From assembly GCF_003846185.1 (NCBI RefSeq), contig NZ_ML123034.1, forward strand, positions 4,705,587-4,769,586: DNA of 64,000 bases. Direction: 5' to 3'. Below the pieces are notes generated by a model. The model searched no databases. It was given only the letters and a program-made list of their open reading frames with translations, and was not told where the DNA came from. Each line of letters begins with the position of its first letter. The stretch's first letter is position 1. Below, one piece after another: positions 52,572 to 60,953 of the stretch. This DNA is from Streptomyces sp. ADI96-02 (GTDB lineage Bacteria; Actinomycetota; Actinomycetes; Streptomycetales; Streptomycetaceae). A program made the position numbers and the translations under genes.

Positions 52572-52911
52572 TGCCCTGCACCTCGTCAGGACGCCGCACT
52601 TCGACGCGGTGTTCATGCTCGGCGAGGCCGACGACGAGGCGACGGTCGAGGACGTCGACGTGCTGGTCACGCTGGAGGACGGGAGGCGCTTCAGCGCCAC
52701 GTTCCTGACTCCGGCCGCGGTCGTGCGCTGGATGGACAGCGAGCCGGAGGAGTACGAGCGCCTCCACTTCCAGTGCCCCGACCTGGTGATCACCCGTCAT
52801 GCCGGGGTGCCGGCGATGACGCGCGTGCTGGAGCTGGCCCGGGAGCGCGGTGACCTCACCTCGCTCCTGACCGAACTGCCGCCCGCCGCCGCGGACGAGG
52901 ACGCCGGCTGA
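52564..52911 (+). CDS. Small acidic protein, probable immunity protein
   Basis: A 115-residue soluble, acidic protein with no signal peptide, so cytoplasmic. Mixed alpha/beta: strands around FDAVFMLGEADD, DVDVLVTLEDGRRFSATFLTP and LVITRHAG, and a C-terminal helix (MTRVLELARERGD). Its ATG overlaps the 3' end of the toxin-like gene by 8 bp, the usual arrangement for toxin-immunity pairs, and its charge is opposite to the basic toxin tip. A perfect 19-bp terminator follows. I do not recognise the family; immunity is inferred from position, size and charge. Confidence 0.72.
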   Translation: MGDALHLVRTPHFDAVFMLGEADDEATVEDVDVLVTLEDGRRFSATFLTPAAVVRWMDSEPEEYERLHFQCPDLVITRHAGVPAMTRVLELARERGDLTSLLTELPPAAADEDAG

Positions 52912-52932
52912 GACGGGCTCACCGTCGAGAAC

Positions 52933-52974
52933 GCCGAGGGCGGCCCTCCGGAGAACCGGAGGGCCGCCCTCGGC
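52933..52974. terminator. Very strong bidirectional hairpin
   Basis: A perfect 19-bp stem (52,933-52,951 with 52,956-52,974) and AGAA loop between the immunity gene and pyk. Confidence 0.9.
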
Positions 52975-52994
52975 CGTTCGTCGCGCGGGGCGCG

Positions 52995-54425
52995 TCAGTC
53001 CTGCTCCGCGCCGCCCAGGTGGTGGACCCGGACCATGTTGGTGGTGCCGGGGATGCCGGGGGGCGAGCCGGCGGTGATGATCATCGTGTCGCCGTGGTTG
53101 TAGCGGTTCAGCTTCAGCAGCTCCGCGTCGACCAGGTCGACCATCGCGTCGGTGTTGTCCACGTGCGGCACGACGTGCGCCTCGACGCCCCAGCTCAGGG
53201 CGAGCTGGTTGCGGGTGGCCTCGTCCGTGGTGAAGGCCAGGACCGGCTGGGCCGTGCGGTAGCGGGAGAGGCGGCGGGCGGTGTCGCCGGACTTGGTGAA
53301 GGCGACCAGGGCCTTGCCGTTCAGAAAGTCCGCGATCTCGCAGGCCGCGCGGGCGACCGAACCGCCCTGCGTACGGGGCTTCTTGCCCGGCACCAGCGGC
53401 TGGAGGCCCTTGGACAGCAGCTCCTCCTCGGCGGCGACGACGATCTTCGACATCGTCTTGACCGTCTCGATCGGGTACGCGCCCACCGACGACTCGGCCG
53501 ACAGCATGACGGCGTCCGCGCCGTCCAGGATCGCGTTGGCGACGTCGGACGCCTCGGCGCGGGTCGGTCGCGAGTTGGTGATCATCGACTCCATCATCTG
53601 GGTCGCCACGATCACCGGCTTGGCGTTGCGCCGGCACAGCTCCACCAGGCGCTTCTGCACCATCGGGACCTTCTCCAGCGGATACTCGACGGCCAGGTCG
53701 CCGCGGGCCACCATCACACCGTCGAACGCCATGACGACGCCCTCCATGTGCTCGACCGCCTGCGGCTTCTCCACCTTGGCGATGACGGGGACCCGGCGGC
53801 CCTCCTCGTCCATCACCTTGTGGACGTCCTTGACGTCGTCGGCGTCCCGGACGAAGGAGAGCGCCACCAGGTCGCAGCCCATCCGCAGGGCGAAGCGCAG
53901 GTCCTCGACGTCCTTCTCGGACAGGGCCGGGACGTTCACCGCCGCGCCGGGGAGGTTGATGCCCTTGTGGTCGGAGATGACACCGCCCTCGATGACGATG
54001 GTCTTCACCCGGGGGCCCTCGACCGCGACGACCTTCAGCTCGACGTTGCCGTCGTTGATCAGGATCGGGTCGCCCTTGGCGACGTCGCCGGGCAGGCCCT
54101 TGTAGGTCGTGCCGCAGATCGACCGGTCGCCGGGGACGTCCTCGGAGGTGATGGTGAACTCGTCACCGCGGACCAGCTCGACCGGGCCCTCGGCGAACTT
54201 CGCCAGCCGGATCTTCGGCCCCTGGAGGTCGGCGAGCACGCCCACCGCGCGGCCCGTCTCGGCGGCGGCCTTGCGGACGCGGTCGTACCGGCCCTGGTGC
54301 TCCTCGTGGGTGCCGTGACTGAAGTTGAAGCGGGCCACGCTCATGCCGGCCTCGATCAGAGCGACCAACTGCTCATGGGAGTCGACGGCGGGACCGAGGG
54401 TGCAGACGATTTTGGAACGGCGCAT
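52995..54425 (-). CDS. pyk: Pyruvate kinase
   Basis: A 476-residue glycolytic enzyme making pyruvate and ATP from phosphoenolpyruvate and ADP. It starts MRRSKIVCTLGPA; active-site segments include MSVARFNFSHG, LQGPKIR, the Lys loop VIAKVEKPQAVEHM, VMVARGDLAVEYP and the MMESMITNSRPTRAE signature. The C-terminal allosteric domain is complete. No ribosome site precedes the ATG. TAGGAT (54,433-54,438, minus strand) ends 7 nt away, so the mRNA is probably leaderless. A perfect 12-bp palindrome, CGGAATATTCCG (54,455-54,466), lies upstream of that -10. Confidence 0.97.
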   Translation of the reverse strand: MRRSKIVCTLGPAVDSHEQLVALIEAGMSVARFNFSHGTHEEHQGRYDRVRKAAAETGRAVGVLADLQGPKIRLAKFAEGPVELVRGDEFTITSEDVPGDRSICGTTYKGLPGDVAKGDPILINDGNVELKVVAVEGPRVKTIVIEGGVISDHKGINLPGAAVNVPALSEKDVEDLRFALRMGCDLVALSFVRDADDVKDVHKVMDEEGRRVPVIAKVEKPQAVEHMEGVVMAFDGVMVARGDLAVEYPLEKVPMVQKRLVELCRRNAKPVIVATQMMESMITNSRPTRAEASDVANAILDGADAVMLSAESSVGAYPIETVKTMSKIVVAAEEELLSKGLQPLVPGKKPRTQGGSVARAACEIADFLNGKALVAFTKSGDTARRLSRYRTAQPVLAFTTDEATRNQLALSWGVEAHVVPHVDNTDAMVDLVDAELLKLNRYNHGDTMIITAGSPPGIPGTTNMVRVHHLGGAEQD

Positions 54426-54432
54426 GAGGCGG

Positions 54433-54466
54433 ATCCTATCGGTTTGTTTCACGGCGGAATATTCCG
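54433..54466 (-). promoter_or_regulatory. pyk promoter region: -10 and palindrome
   Basis: The -10 TAGGAT is at 54,433-54,438. The palindrome CGGAATATTCCG (54,455-54,466) occupies the expected -35 zone, where no TTGAC-like hexamer is seen, so an activator-dependent or atypical promoter is possible. Confidence 0.5.
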
Positions 54467-54499
54467 TCTGGCGGAAGATACAAAGGGGCGCGGGGGTGC

Positions 54500-55825
54500 T
54501 CAGTTGTGGACCTCTACGGCGTCGGACGCGCCGACGAGGGCGAAGGTCTGGACGGCGATCTCCAGCTCCTCGTCCGTCGGCACCACGGCCACCGCCACCC
54601 GGGCGCGGTCCGGCGAGATCAGCCGCGGTTCGGCGGAGCGCACGGCGTTGAGGCCGGCGTCGACCGCGAGGCCGAACTCCTCCAGACCCGCGACGGCAGC
54701 CTCCCGCACCGGGGCCGAGTTCTCCCCGACCCCCGCCGTGAACACCAGCGCGTCCACCCGCCCGAGCACCGCCGCGTACGCGCCGATGTACTTCCTCAGC
54801 CGGTGGATGTAGACGTCGAAGGCCAGCTTCGCCCTCTCGTCGCCCTCGTCCACCCGGCGGCGGATCTCCCGCATGTCGTTGTCGCCGCAGAGCCCGACCA
54901 GCCCGCTCCGCTTGTTCAGCAGGACGTCGATCTCGTCCGTCGACATGCCCGCCACCCGCCTGAGGTGGAAGGTGACCGCCGGGTCGACGTCCCCGGAGCG
55001 GGTACCCATCACCAGGCCCTCCAGCGGGGTCAGCCCCATGGAGGTCTCCACGCACCGGCCGCCCGCGACCGCCGAGGCCGACGCGCCGTTGCCCAGGTGC
55101 AGCACGATGACGTTGACGTCCTCGGGCGCCCGGCCCAGCAGTTCGGCCGTCCTGCGCGAGACGTACGCGTGCGAGGTGCCGTGGAAGCCGTAGCGGCGGA
55201 TGCGGTGCGCGTCGGCGGTCTCCACGTCGATCGCGTAGCGCGCGGCGTACTCCGGCATCGTCGTGTGGAACGCGGTGTCGAAGACCGCGACCTGCGGCAG
55301 GTCCGGGCGCAGGGACCGTGCCGTGCGGATGCCCGTGATGTTGGCCGGGTTGTGCAGCGGGGCCACCGGGACCAGCCGCTCGATCTCCTGGAGCACCTCG
55401 TCGGTGACGACCGCGGGCTCGCTGAACCTCAGCCCGCCGTGCACCACGCGGTGCCCGATCGCGGCCAGTTCGGGGGAGTCCAGCCCGAGCCCGTCCGCCG
55501 CCAGCTCCTCGGCGGCGGCCTCCAGGGCGGCGGTGTGGTCCGCGATCCGGCCGGTGCGCTCGCGCGGCTCGGCGCCGCCGCCGGCGGCCGGGGTGTGCAC
55601 CAGGCGCGAGGTCTCCTCGCCGATCCGCTCGACCAGGCCGGACGCCAGCCGGGAGCGGTCGCGCATGTCGAGGAGCTGGTACTTCACGGAGGAGGAGCCG
55701 GAGTTGAGGACGAGTACGCGATGGGGTTCCACGGGGGCCGTGCCTTCGTCGGAGGGTTCGGGTGAGGGGCCGGGGGAGGGGGCGTGCGGGGCTTCCTGGG
55801 CGGCCGGGGGCGGCGGGGCGGTCAT
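54500..55825 (-). CDS. ackA: Acetate kinase
   Basis: A 441-residue ASKHA-fold kinase that interconverts acetyl-phosphate and acetate. The signature NSGSSSVKYQ starts at residue 41, then HRVVHGG, APLHNPAN, FDTAFHTTMP, HLGNGASASAV and VFTAGVGENS. Compared with typical enzymes it has about 35 extra Pro/Ala/Glu-rich residues at the N-terminus. The ATG at 55,825 overlaps the pta stop (ATGA), supporting it, but a GTG at 55,733 (VEPHRVLVL) would give the usual length. It is the second gene of the pta-ackA operon. Confidence 0.95.
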   Translation of the reverse strand: MTAPPPPAAQEAPHAPSPGPSPEPSDEGTAPVEPHRVLVLNSGSSSVKYQLLDMRDRSRLASGLVERIGEETSRLVHTPAAGGGAEPRERTGRIADHTAALEAAAEELAADGLGLDSPELAAIGHRVVHGGLRFSEPAVVTDEVLQEIERLVPVAPLHNPANITGIRTARSLRPDLPQVAVFDTAFHTTMPEYAARYAIDVETADAHRIRRYGFHGTSHAYVSRRTAELLGRAPEDVNVIVLHLGNGASASAVAGGRCVETSMGLTPLEGLVMGTRSGDVDPAVTFHLRRVAGMSTDEIDVLLNKRSGLVGLCGDNDMREIRRRVDEGDERAKLAFDVYIHRLRKYIGAYAAVLGRVDALVFTAGVGENSAPVREAAVAGLEEFGLAVDAGLNAVRSAEPRLISPDRARVAVAVVPTDEELEIAVQTFALVGASDAVEVHN

Positions 55826-57903
55826 ACGGGGCCCGCCTCGCCCTGCGCCTGGATCGCCGTGATGGCCACGGTGTTGACGATGTCCTGGACGAGCGCGCCC
55901 CGCGACAGGTCGTTGACCGGCTTGCGCAGACCCTGGAGCACCGGGCCGACCGCGACCGCGTTCGCCGAGCGCTGGACGGCCTTGTAGGTGTTGTTGCCGG
56001 TGTTGAGGTCCGGGAAGATCAGCACGGTCGCCTGGCCCGCCACCTCCGAGCCCGGCAGCTTCGTCGCCGCGACCGACGGCTCGACCGCCGCGTCGTACTG
56101 GATCGGGCCCTCCACGCGCAGGTCCGGCCGGGAGGCGCGGATCCGCTCGGTCGCCTCGCGGACCTTGTCCACGTCCGCGCCGGAGCCGGAGGTCCCGGTG
56201 GAGTACGAGAGCATCGCGATCCGCGGCTCCACGCCGAACCGGGCCGCCGTCGCCGCCGACTGCACCGCGATGTCCGAGAGCTGTTCGGCGTCCGGGTCGG
56301 GGTTGACCGCGCAGTCCCCGTACACCAGCACCTTGTCGGCGAGGCACATGAAGAAGACGGACGAGACGATCGAGGCGTCCGGCTTGGTCTTGATGATCTC
56401 GAAGGCCGGGCGGATCGTGGCGGCCGTGGAGTGCACCGAACCGGAGACCATCCCGTCGGCCAGCCCCTCCTGCACCATCAGCGTGCCGAAGTAGTTGACG
56501 TCCGCCACCACGTCGTGCGCCAGCTCCACCGTCACGCCTCGGTGCGCGCGCAGCTGCGCGTACCGTTCGGCGAAGGACTGGCGCAGCTCCGAGGTCTGCG
56601 GGTCGACAAGCTGCGTGTCGGCGAGGTCGATGCCGAGGTCGGCGGCCTTCTTGCGGATGACGTCCACGTCGCCCAGGAGCGTCAGGTCGCAGACGTCGCG
56701 GCGCAGCAGCACGTCGGCGGCGCGCAGCACGCGCTCCTCGTCGCCCTCCGGCAGCACCACGCGCCTGCGGTCGGAGCGGGCCTGCTCCAGCAGCTCGTGC
56801 TCGAACATCATCGGGGTGACCCGGCCGCTGCGGGCGACGGAGATCCGCTCCAGCAGCGCTCCGGTGTCCACGTGGCGCTCGAAGAGGCCGAGCGCGGTCT
56901 CCGCCTTGCGCGGCGTCGACGCGTTCAACTTGCCTTCCAGTGTGAGGAGTTCACCTGCGGTGGGGAAGGACCCGCCGACCACCGAGACCACCGGCGTGCC
57001 GGGGGCGAGGCGGGCGGCGAGCGTGAGTATCTCCTCGCCGGGGCGCTCGTCCAGGGTGAGCAGCACGCCCGCGATCGGCGGGGTGCCCGCGCTGTGCGCG
57101 GCGAGCGAGCCGATCACCAGGTCGGCCCGGTCGCCGGGCGTCACGACCATGCAGCCCGGCGTCAGCGCGTTCAGCAGGTTCGGCAGCATCGCCCCGCCGA
57201 ACACGAAGCCCAGCGCGTCCCTGGCCAGTCCCGCTTCGTCGCCGAGGAGCACGGTCCCGTCCAGGGCGGCCGTGATCTGCGCGACGGTGGGCGCCGACAG
57301 GGCGGCGTCGTCCGGCAGTACGGAGACGGGCACGGGCAGCCGGAGGGCGAGCCGGTCCGCGATCGCCTCGCGATCCTCGGGCGCCACCCGGTTGACCACC
57401 ATCGCCAGCACGTCGCAGCCGAGTCCGGCGTAGGCGCGGTAGGCGTTGCGGGTCTCCGCCCGCACCGACTCCGCGCTCTGGTCCCGGCCGCCGACCACCG
57501 TGATCACCGAGGCCCCGAACTCGTTGGCCAGCCGCGCGTTGAGCGCCAGCTCGTCGGGGAGCTGGGTGGCGGCGAAGTCACTGCCGAGGACGAGGACCGC
57601 CTCGTACTCCCGGGCCACCCGGTGGAAGCGGTCGACGAGCCGGGAGACCAGCTCGTCGGTGCCCTGCTCGGCCTGCACGGTGGACGCCTCGTGGTAGTCC
57701 AGGCCGTAGACGGAGGACGGGCTCTGGGAGAGCCGGTAGCGGGCCCGCAGCAGCTCGTAGAGCCGGTCGGGTCCGTCGTGCACCAGCGGCCGGAACACCC
57801 CGACGCGGTCCACCTGGCGCGTCAGAAGCTCCATGACTCCCAGCTCGACGACCTGGCGGCCGTCTCCCCGGTCGATTCCGGTCACGTACACACTGCGCGC
57901 CAC
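55822..57903 (-). CDS. pta: Phosphate acetyltransferase, long type
   Basis: A 693-residue enzyme converting acetyl-CoA and phosphate to acetyl-phosphate. It has an N-terminal BioD-like P-loop-type domain with a degenerate loop (VYVTGIDRGDGRQ), a DRTGG-type middle domain, and the C-terminal PTA_PTB catalytic domain (VVLPEGDEERVLRAA through the NTGNNTYKAVQRSANA end). Length matches E. coli-type Pta. The GTG start has GGGAGA 7 nt upstream. It is divergent from pfkA across a 408-bp gap and is followed by ackA with overlapping codons. Confidence 0.95.
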   Translation of the reverse strand: MARSVYVTGIDRGDGRQVVELGVMELLTRQVDRVGVFRPLVHDGPDRLYELLRARYRLSQSPSSVYGLDYHEASTVQAEQGTDELVSRLVDRFHRVAREYEAVLVLGSDFAATQLPDELALNARLANEFGASVITVVGGRDQSAESVRAETRNAYRAYAGLGCDVLAMVVNRVAPEDREAIADRLALRLPVPVSVLPDDAALSAPTVAQITAALDGTVLLGDEAGLARDALGFVFGGAMLPNLLNALTPGCMVVTPGDRADLVIGSLAAHSAGTPPIAGVLLTLDERPGEEILTLAARLAPGTPVVSVVGGSFPTAGELLTLEGKLNASTPRKAETALGLFERHVDTGALLERISVARSGRVTPMMFEHELLEQARSDRRRVVLPEGDEERVLRAADVLLRRDVCDLTLLGDVDVIRKKAADLGIDLADTQLVDPQTSELRQSFAERYAQLRAHRGVTVELAHDVVADVNYFGTLMVQEGLADGMVSGSVHSTAATIRPAFEIIKTKPDASIVSSVFFMCLADKVLVYGDCAVNPDPDAEQLSDIAVQSAATAARFGVEPRIAMLSYSTGTSGSGADVDKVREATERIRASRPDLRVEGPIQYDAAVEPSVAATKLPGSEVAGQATVLIFPDLNTGNNTYKAVQRSANAVAVGPVLQGLRKPVNDLSRGALVQDIVNTVAITAIQAQGEAGPV

Positions 57904-58311
57904 GCGTGCTCTCCCGTCCTTGTCCGGTGTTCGCCCCCGCACCCGGGAAACGTCCGGCGACCGCGGTACGTCCCCGTCCCGGAGCCGCGTTCCGCAGCCG
58001 CGGTATTTGGCCGACATTTCCTCTTGACGATACCTGCGCCGGAGGCTATACCGCCCGCCGGAGTGCTTACGGGGCACGGGACCGCCACGGGACCGCCCCC
58101 GGGGCCCGGGAACCTCGTACCCGCTCCCGGCCCCTCGCAGCCGTGAGCACCGGGGGCGCCCGGGGCGTGGGACAATCGAGGCCGGCTCACGGTACGGGGG
58201 ACGCTTCGGCCGGCCCCCGCACGACACGGCACCCGGGGGGCGTCCGGGGGACCGCGGCCCGGTCCGCGCCCGACCCCCGGACACCTCTCAGCGAGCAGGA
58301 GAAACAGCACG
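57904..58311. other. 408-bp divergent gap between pta and pfkA
   Basis: It holds the pfkA promoter at 58,024-58,052 and a GC-rich leader of about 250 nt with several short inverted CCGGGG/CCCCGG elements near 58,085-58,160. I see no gene. Confidence 0.6.
58024..58052 (+). promoter_or_regulatory. Probable pfkA promoter
   Basis: TTGACG (58,024-58,029) and TATACC (58,047-58,052) are 17 nt apart, a good match to the housekeeping sigma consensus except for the last -10 base. Confidence 0.65.
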
Positions 58312-59337
58312 ATGCGTATCGGAATCCTCACCGCGGGCGGAGACTGCCCCGGCCTGAACGCAGTGATCCGGTCGGTCGTGCACCGGGCCGTCGTGGGTCA
58401 CGGCGACGAGGTCATCGGCTTCGAGGACGGCTTCAAGGGGCTGCTCGACGGCTACTTCCGCCCGCTCGACCTCAACGCGGTCAGCGGCATCCTCGCCCGC
58501 GGCGGCACGATCCTCGGCTCCGCCCGGCTGGAGCGCGACCGGCTGCGCGAGGCCGCCGAGAACTGCGAGGCGCTGTCCCGCCGTTACGGCATCGACGCGC
58601 TCATCCCGATCGGCGGCGAGGGCACGCTCACCGCGGCCCGGATGCTCGCCGAGGCGGGCATGCCCGTCGTGGGTGTACCGAAGACCATCGACAACGACAT
58701 CTCCGCCACCGACCGGACGTTCGGATTCGACACGGCGGTGGGCGTCGCCACCGACGCCATAGACCGTCTGAAGACGACCGCCGAGTCGCACCAGCGGGTG
58801 ATGGTCGTCGAGGTCATGGGGCGGCACGCCGGCTGGATCGCGCTGGAGTCCGGCATGGCCGGCGGCGCCCACGGCATCTGCCTGCCCGAGCGGCCCTTCC
58901 AGGTCGACGACCTGGTCAAGATGGTCGAGGAGCGCTTCGCGCGCGGCAAGAAGTTCGCCGTCATCTGCGTCGCCGAGGGCGCGCACCCGGCCGAGGGCTC
59001 CATGCCGTACGCCAAGGGCGCGATCGACCAGTTCGGCCACGAGCGCTTCCAGGGCATCGGCAACCGCCTCGCCGTCGAGCTGGAGGCCCGGCTCGGCAAG
59101 GAGGCCCGGCCGGTCATCCTCGGCCACGTCCAGCGCGGCGGCACGCCCACCGCGTACGACCGGGTGCTCGCCACCCGCTTCGGCTGGAACGCGGTGGAGG
59201 CGGTGCACCGCGGCGACTTCGGGCGGATGACCGCGCTGCGCGGCACCGAGATCGCCATGGTGCCGCTCGCCGACGCCGTCGCCCGGCTCAAGACCGTGCC
59301 CGCGGACCGGATGTACGAGGCCGAGTCCGTCTTCTGA
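58312..59337 (+). CDS. pfkA: 6-phosphofructokinase, ATP-dependent
   Basis: A 341-residue enzyme phosphorylating fructose-6-phosphate. The substrate loop GGDCPGLN begins at residue 9. The nucleotide loop reads GGEGTL with Glu103 and Gly104; Gly at 104 marks ATP rather than pyrophosphate use. The catalytic PKTIDNDI, MGRHAGW and HVQRGGTPTAYDR follow. AGGAG lies 9 nt before the ATG. Streptomyces has several pfkA copies; by position this is the SCO5426-type gene (memory). Confidence 0.96.
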   Translation: MRIGILTAGGDCPGLNAVIRSVVHRAVVGHGDEVIGFEDGFKGLLDGYFRPLDLNAVSGILARGGTILGSARLERDRLREAAENCEALSRRYGIDALIPIGGEGTLTAARMLAEAGMPVVGVPKTIDNDISATDRTFGFDTAVGVATDAIDRLKTTAESHQRVMVVEVMGRHAGWIALESGMAGGAHGICLPERPFQVDDLVKMVEERFARGKKFAVICVAEGAHPAEGSMPYAKGAIDQFGHERFQGIGNRLAVELEARLGKEARPVILGHVQRGGTPTAYDRVLATRFGWNAVEAVHRGDFGRMTALRGTEIAMVPLADAVARLKTVPADRMYEAESVF

Positions 59338-59391
59338 GGCCGCCCCGCGGGCAGGAGGCCGAGTCCGCCCTCCGGAACGCCGCGCGCCCGC

Positions 59392-60075
59392 TCACACCCC
59401 GGCGGACCGCCAGAACTGCTCCACCACCCGGGCCAGGAACGCCCGCCCCGCGTCTTCGCCCGCCGCGGAGGGCTCCCGGCCCGCGCCGCTCCAGCTCAGC
59501 GTCGACACCATGAGGGCCTGGTAGTCGGCGTGCAGCCGCTCCAGCGCCTCCTGGACCAGCGCCCGCTCCAGCGGGACGAGCTTGGCCACCGGGCGCACGT
59601 ACGCCTGCCAGCGCGTGGTGACGGCGCTGCTCAGCAGATCCGCCAGCTCCCCGTCACGGCCCGTCGCCGTGAGGAGCTGCGCGGCCGACAGCCCCAGCGC
59701 CCGGCACAGGGCGGCGGACTGCCGCTCGTTGCCGCGCCACCGCCCCGACTCCTCCATCCGCAGGTACGAGGAGCTGTTCATGCCGAGCTGCCGGGCCAGT
59801 TCGTCCACCGACAGCTCCCGGGCCACGCGGTGCTCGCGCAGGGTCGCGGCGGGGGCCGTCAGCTCGCCGGGCGCGCACCACAGGACCCCGGCCAGAGCGG
59901 TCAGTTCACGTGCCTCGGGCATGGCCGTCCCGCGCTCCCAGGCGACGATCGTCTCGGTGCTGATCCGCAGTCCGTACTGCGCGGCGAGCCCGTAGGCGAC
60001 ATGTCCGGGAGCCATCCCCAGGGCCTCGCGGAGGCGGCGCGCGGCGGGGGCGTTGAAGGGCGGGGTGGGATGCAC
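59392..60075 (-). CDS. Regulator with two helix-turn-helix domains
   Basis: A 227-residue protein with a first HTH about 10-70 (MAPGHVAYGLAAQYGLRISTETIVAWERG) and a second XRE-type HTH about 75-135 (RELSVDELARQLGMNSSSYLRMEESGRWRGNERQ). A helical C-terminal part of about 85 residues has no recognised motif. The GTG at 60,075 is the only start that precedes the first HTH in a sensible place; its ribosome site is poor. It is convergent with pfkA. The target is unknown. Confidence 0.82.
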   Translation of the reverse strand: MHPTPPFNAPAARRLREALGMAPGHVAYGLAAQYGLRISTETIVAWERGTAMPEARELTALAGVLWCAPGELTAPAATLREHRVARELSVDELARQLGMNSSSYLRMEESGRWRGNERQSAALCRALGLSAAQLLTATGRDGELADLLSSAVTTRWQAYVRPVAKLVPLERALVQEALERLHADYQALMVSTLSWSGAGREPSAAGEDAGRAFLARVVEQFWRSAGV

Positions 60076-60278
60076 GGCCCCACCGTAGGAGTCCGGCCCC
60101 GCCCTGGCTACGGTACGTTCCCCCCGGATCACGCTTCGTACGAACCTCCAGGGGCGAACCGGGCGTGCGGTACGCATTCGCCCCGGGCGCAGCGCTTTCT
60201 GCCACCGTCCGTGACACGTGCCGGCCCGCCGCACCCGCCCGGTGGTAAGCGCTTGCCCGCAGGGCGCTCGGCCGCGCC

Positions 60279-60953
60279 TCAGCGGCCTGCCGGCAGCCAG
60301 CGGTAGTGGAGCTCCGGTCGGCCGACCTGTCCATAGTGTGGACGCCGTGCCGCGCTGCCCACGCCGACCAGGTGTTCCAGATAGCGGCGCGCGGTGATCC
60401 GCGAGATCCCCAGCTCCTCCCCGGCGGCCGTCGCCGTCAGCCCGTCCGGCGATCGCTGGAGCACCCGGGTGACCGCCTCCAGCGTCGGGCCGCTGAGCCC
60501 CTTGGGCAGCGACGCGGGGTGCGCGATCCGCAGCGCGCCCAGCGCCCGGTCCACCTCCTCCTGCCCGCTCGCCTCCCCGGCCGCCGCCCGGAACTCGGCG
60601 TAGCGCACCAGCCGGTCGCGCAGCGTGGGGTAGGTGAACGGCTTCAGCACGTACTGCACGACCCCCAGCGACACGCCCTCCCGGACCACCGCGAGGTCCC
60701 GCGCCGAGGTCACCGCGATCACGTCCGCCCCGTGGCCCGCGGCCCGCAGCGACCGCAGCAGCTGGAGCCCGTGCCCGTCGGGCAGGTAGAGGTCGAGCAG
60801 CAGCAGGTCCACCGGGGCGCGCTCCAGCGCCCGTACGGCGGCGGCGCGGGTGTGCGCCACGGCGGCCACCGTGAACCCCGGCACCCGCTCGACGTACATC
60901 TGGTGCGCGTCCGCAGCCACCGGGTCGTCCTCGACCACCAGCACCCGGATCAC
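60279..60953 (-). CDS. CitB/DcuR-type response regulator
   Basis: A 224-residue regulator with receiver Asp54 (LLLDLYLPDGHG), VLKPF, and a C-terminal helix-turn-helix (GLTATAAGEELGISRITARRYLEHLV) typical of the CitB class. The GTG at 60,953 overlaps the kinase stop (GTGA). With the kinase it likely controls the dicarboxylate symporter divergently encoded at 62,788. Confidence 0.92.
   Translation of the reverse strand: MIRVLVVEDDPVAADAHQMYVERVPGFTVAAVAHTRAAAVRALERAPVDLLLLDLYLPDGHGLQLLRSLRAAGHGADVIAVTSARDLAVVREGVSLGVVQYVLKPFTYPTLRDRLVRYAEFRAAAGEASGQEEVDRALGALRIAHPASLPKGLSGPTLEAVTRVLQRSPDGLTATAAGEELGISRITARRYLEHLVGVGSAARRPHYGQVGRPELHYRWLPAGR

Noticed and set aside
48414..52793. Minus-strand frame of 1,459 codons opposite the toxin-like gene
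   Set aside because: It is an antisense shadow of Ala-rich codons with a Leu/Gly/Arg translation and no plausible start signals; it spans several real genes.
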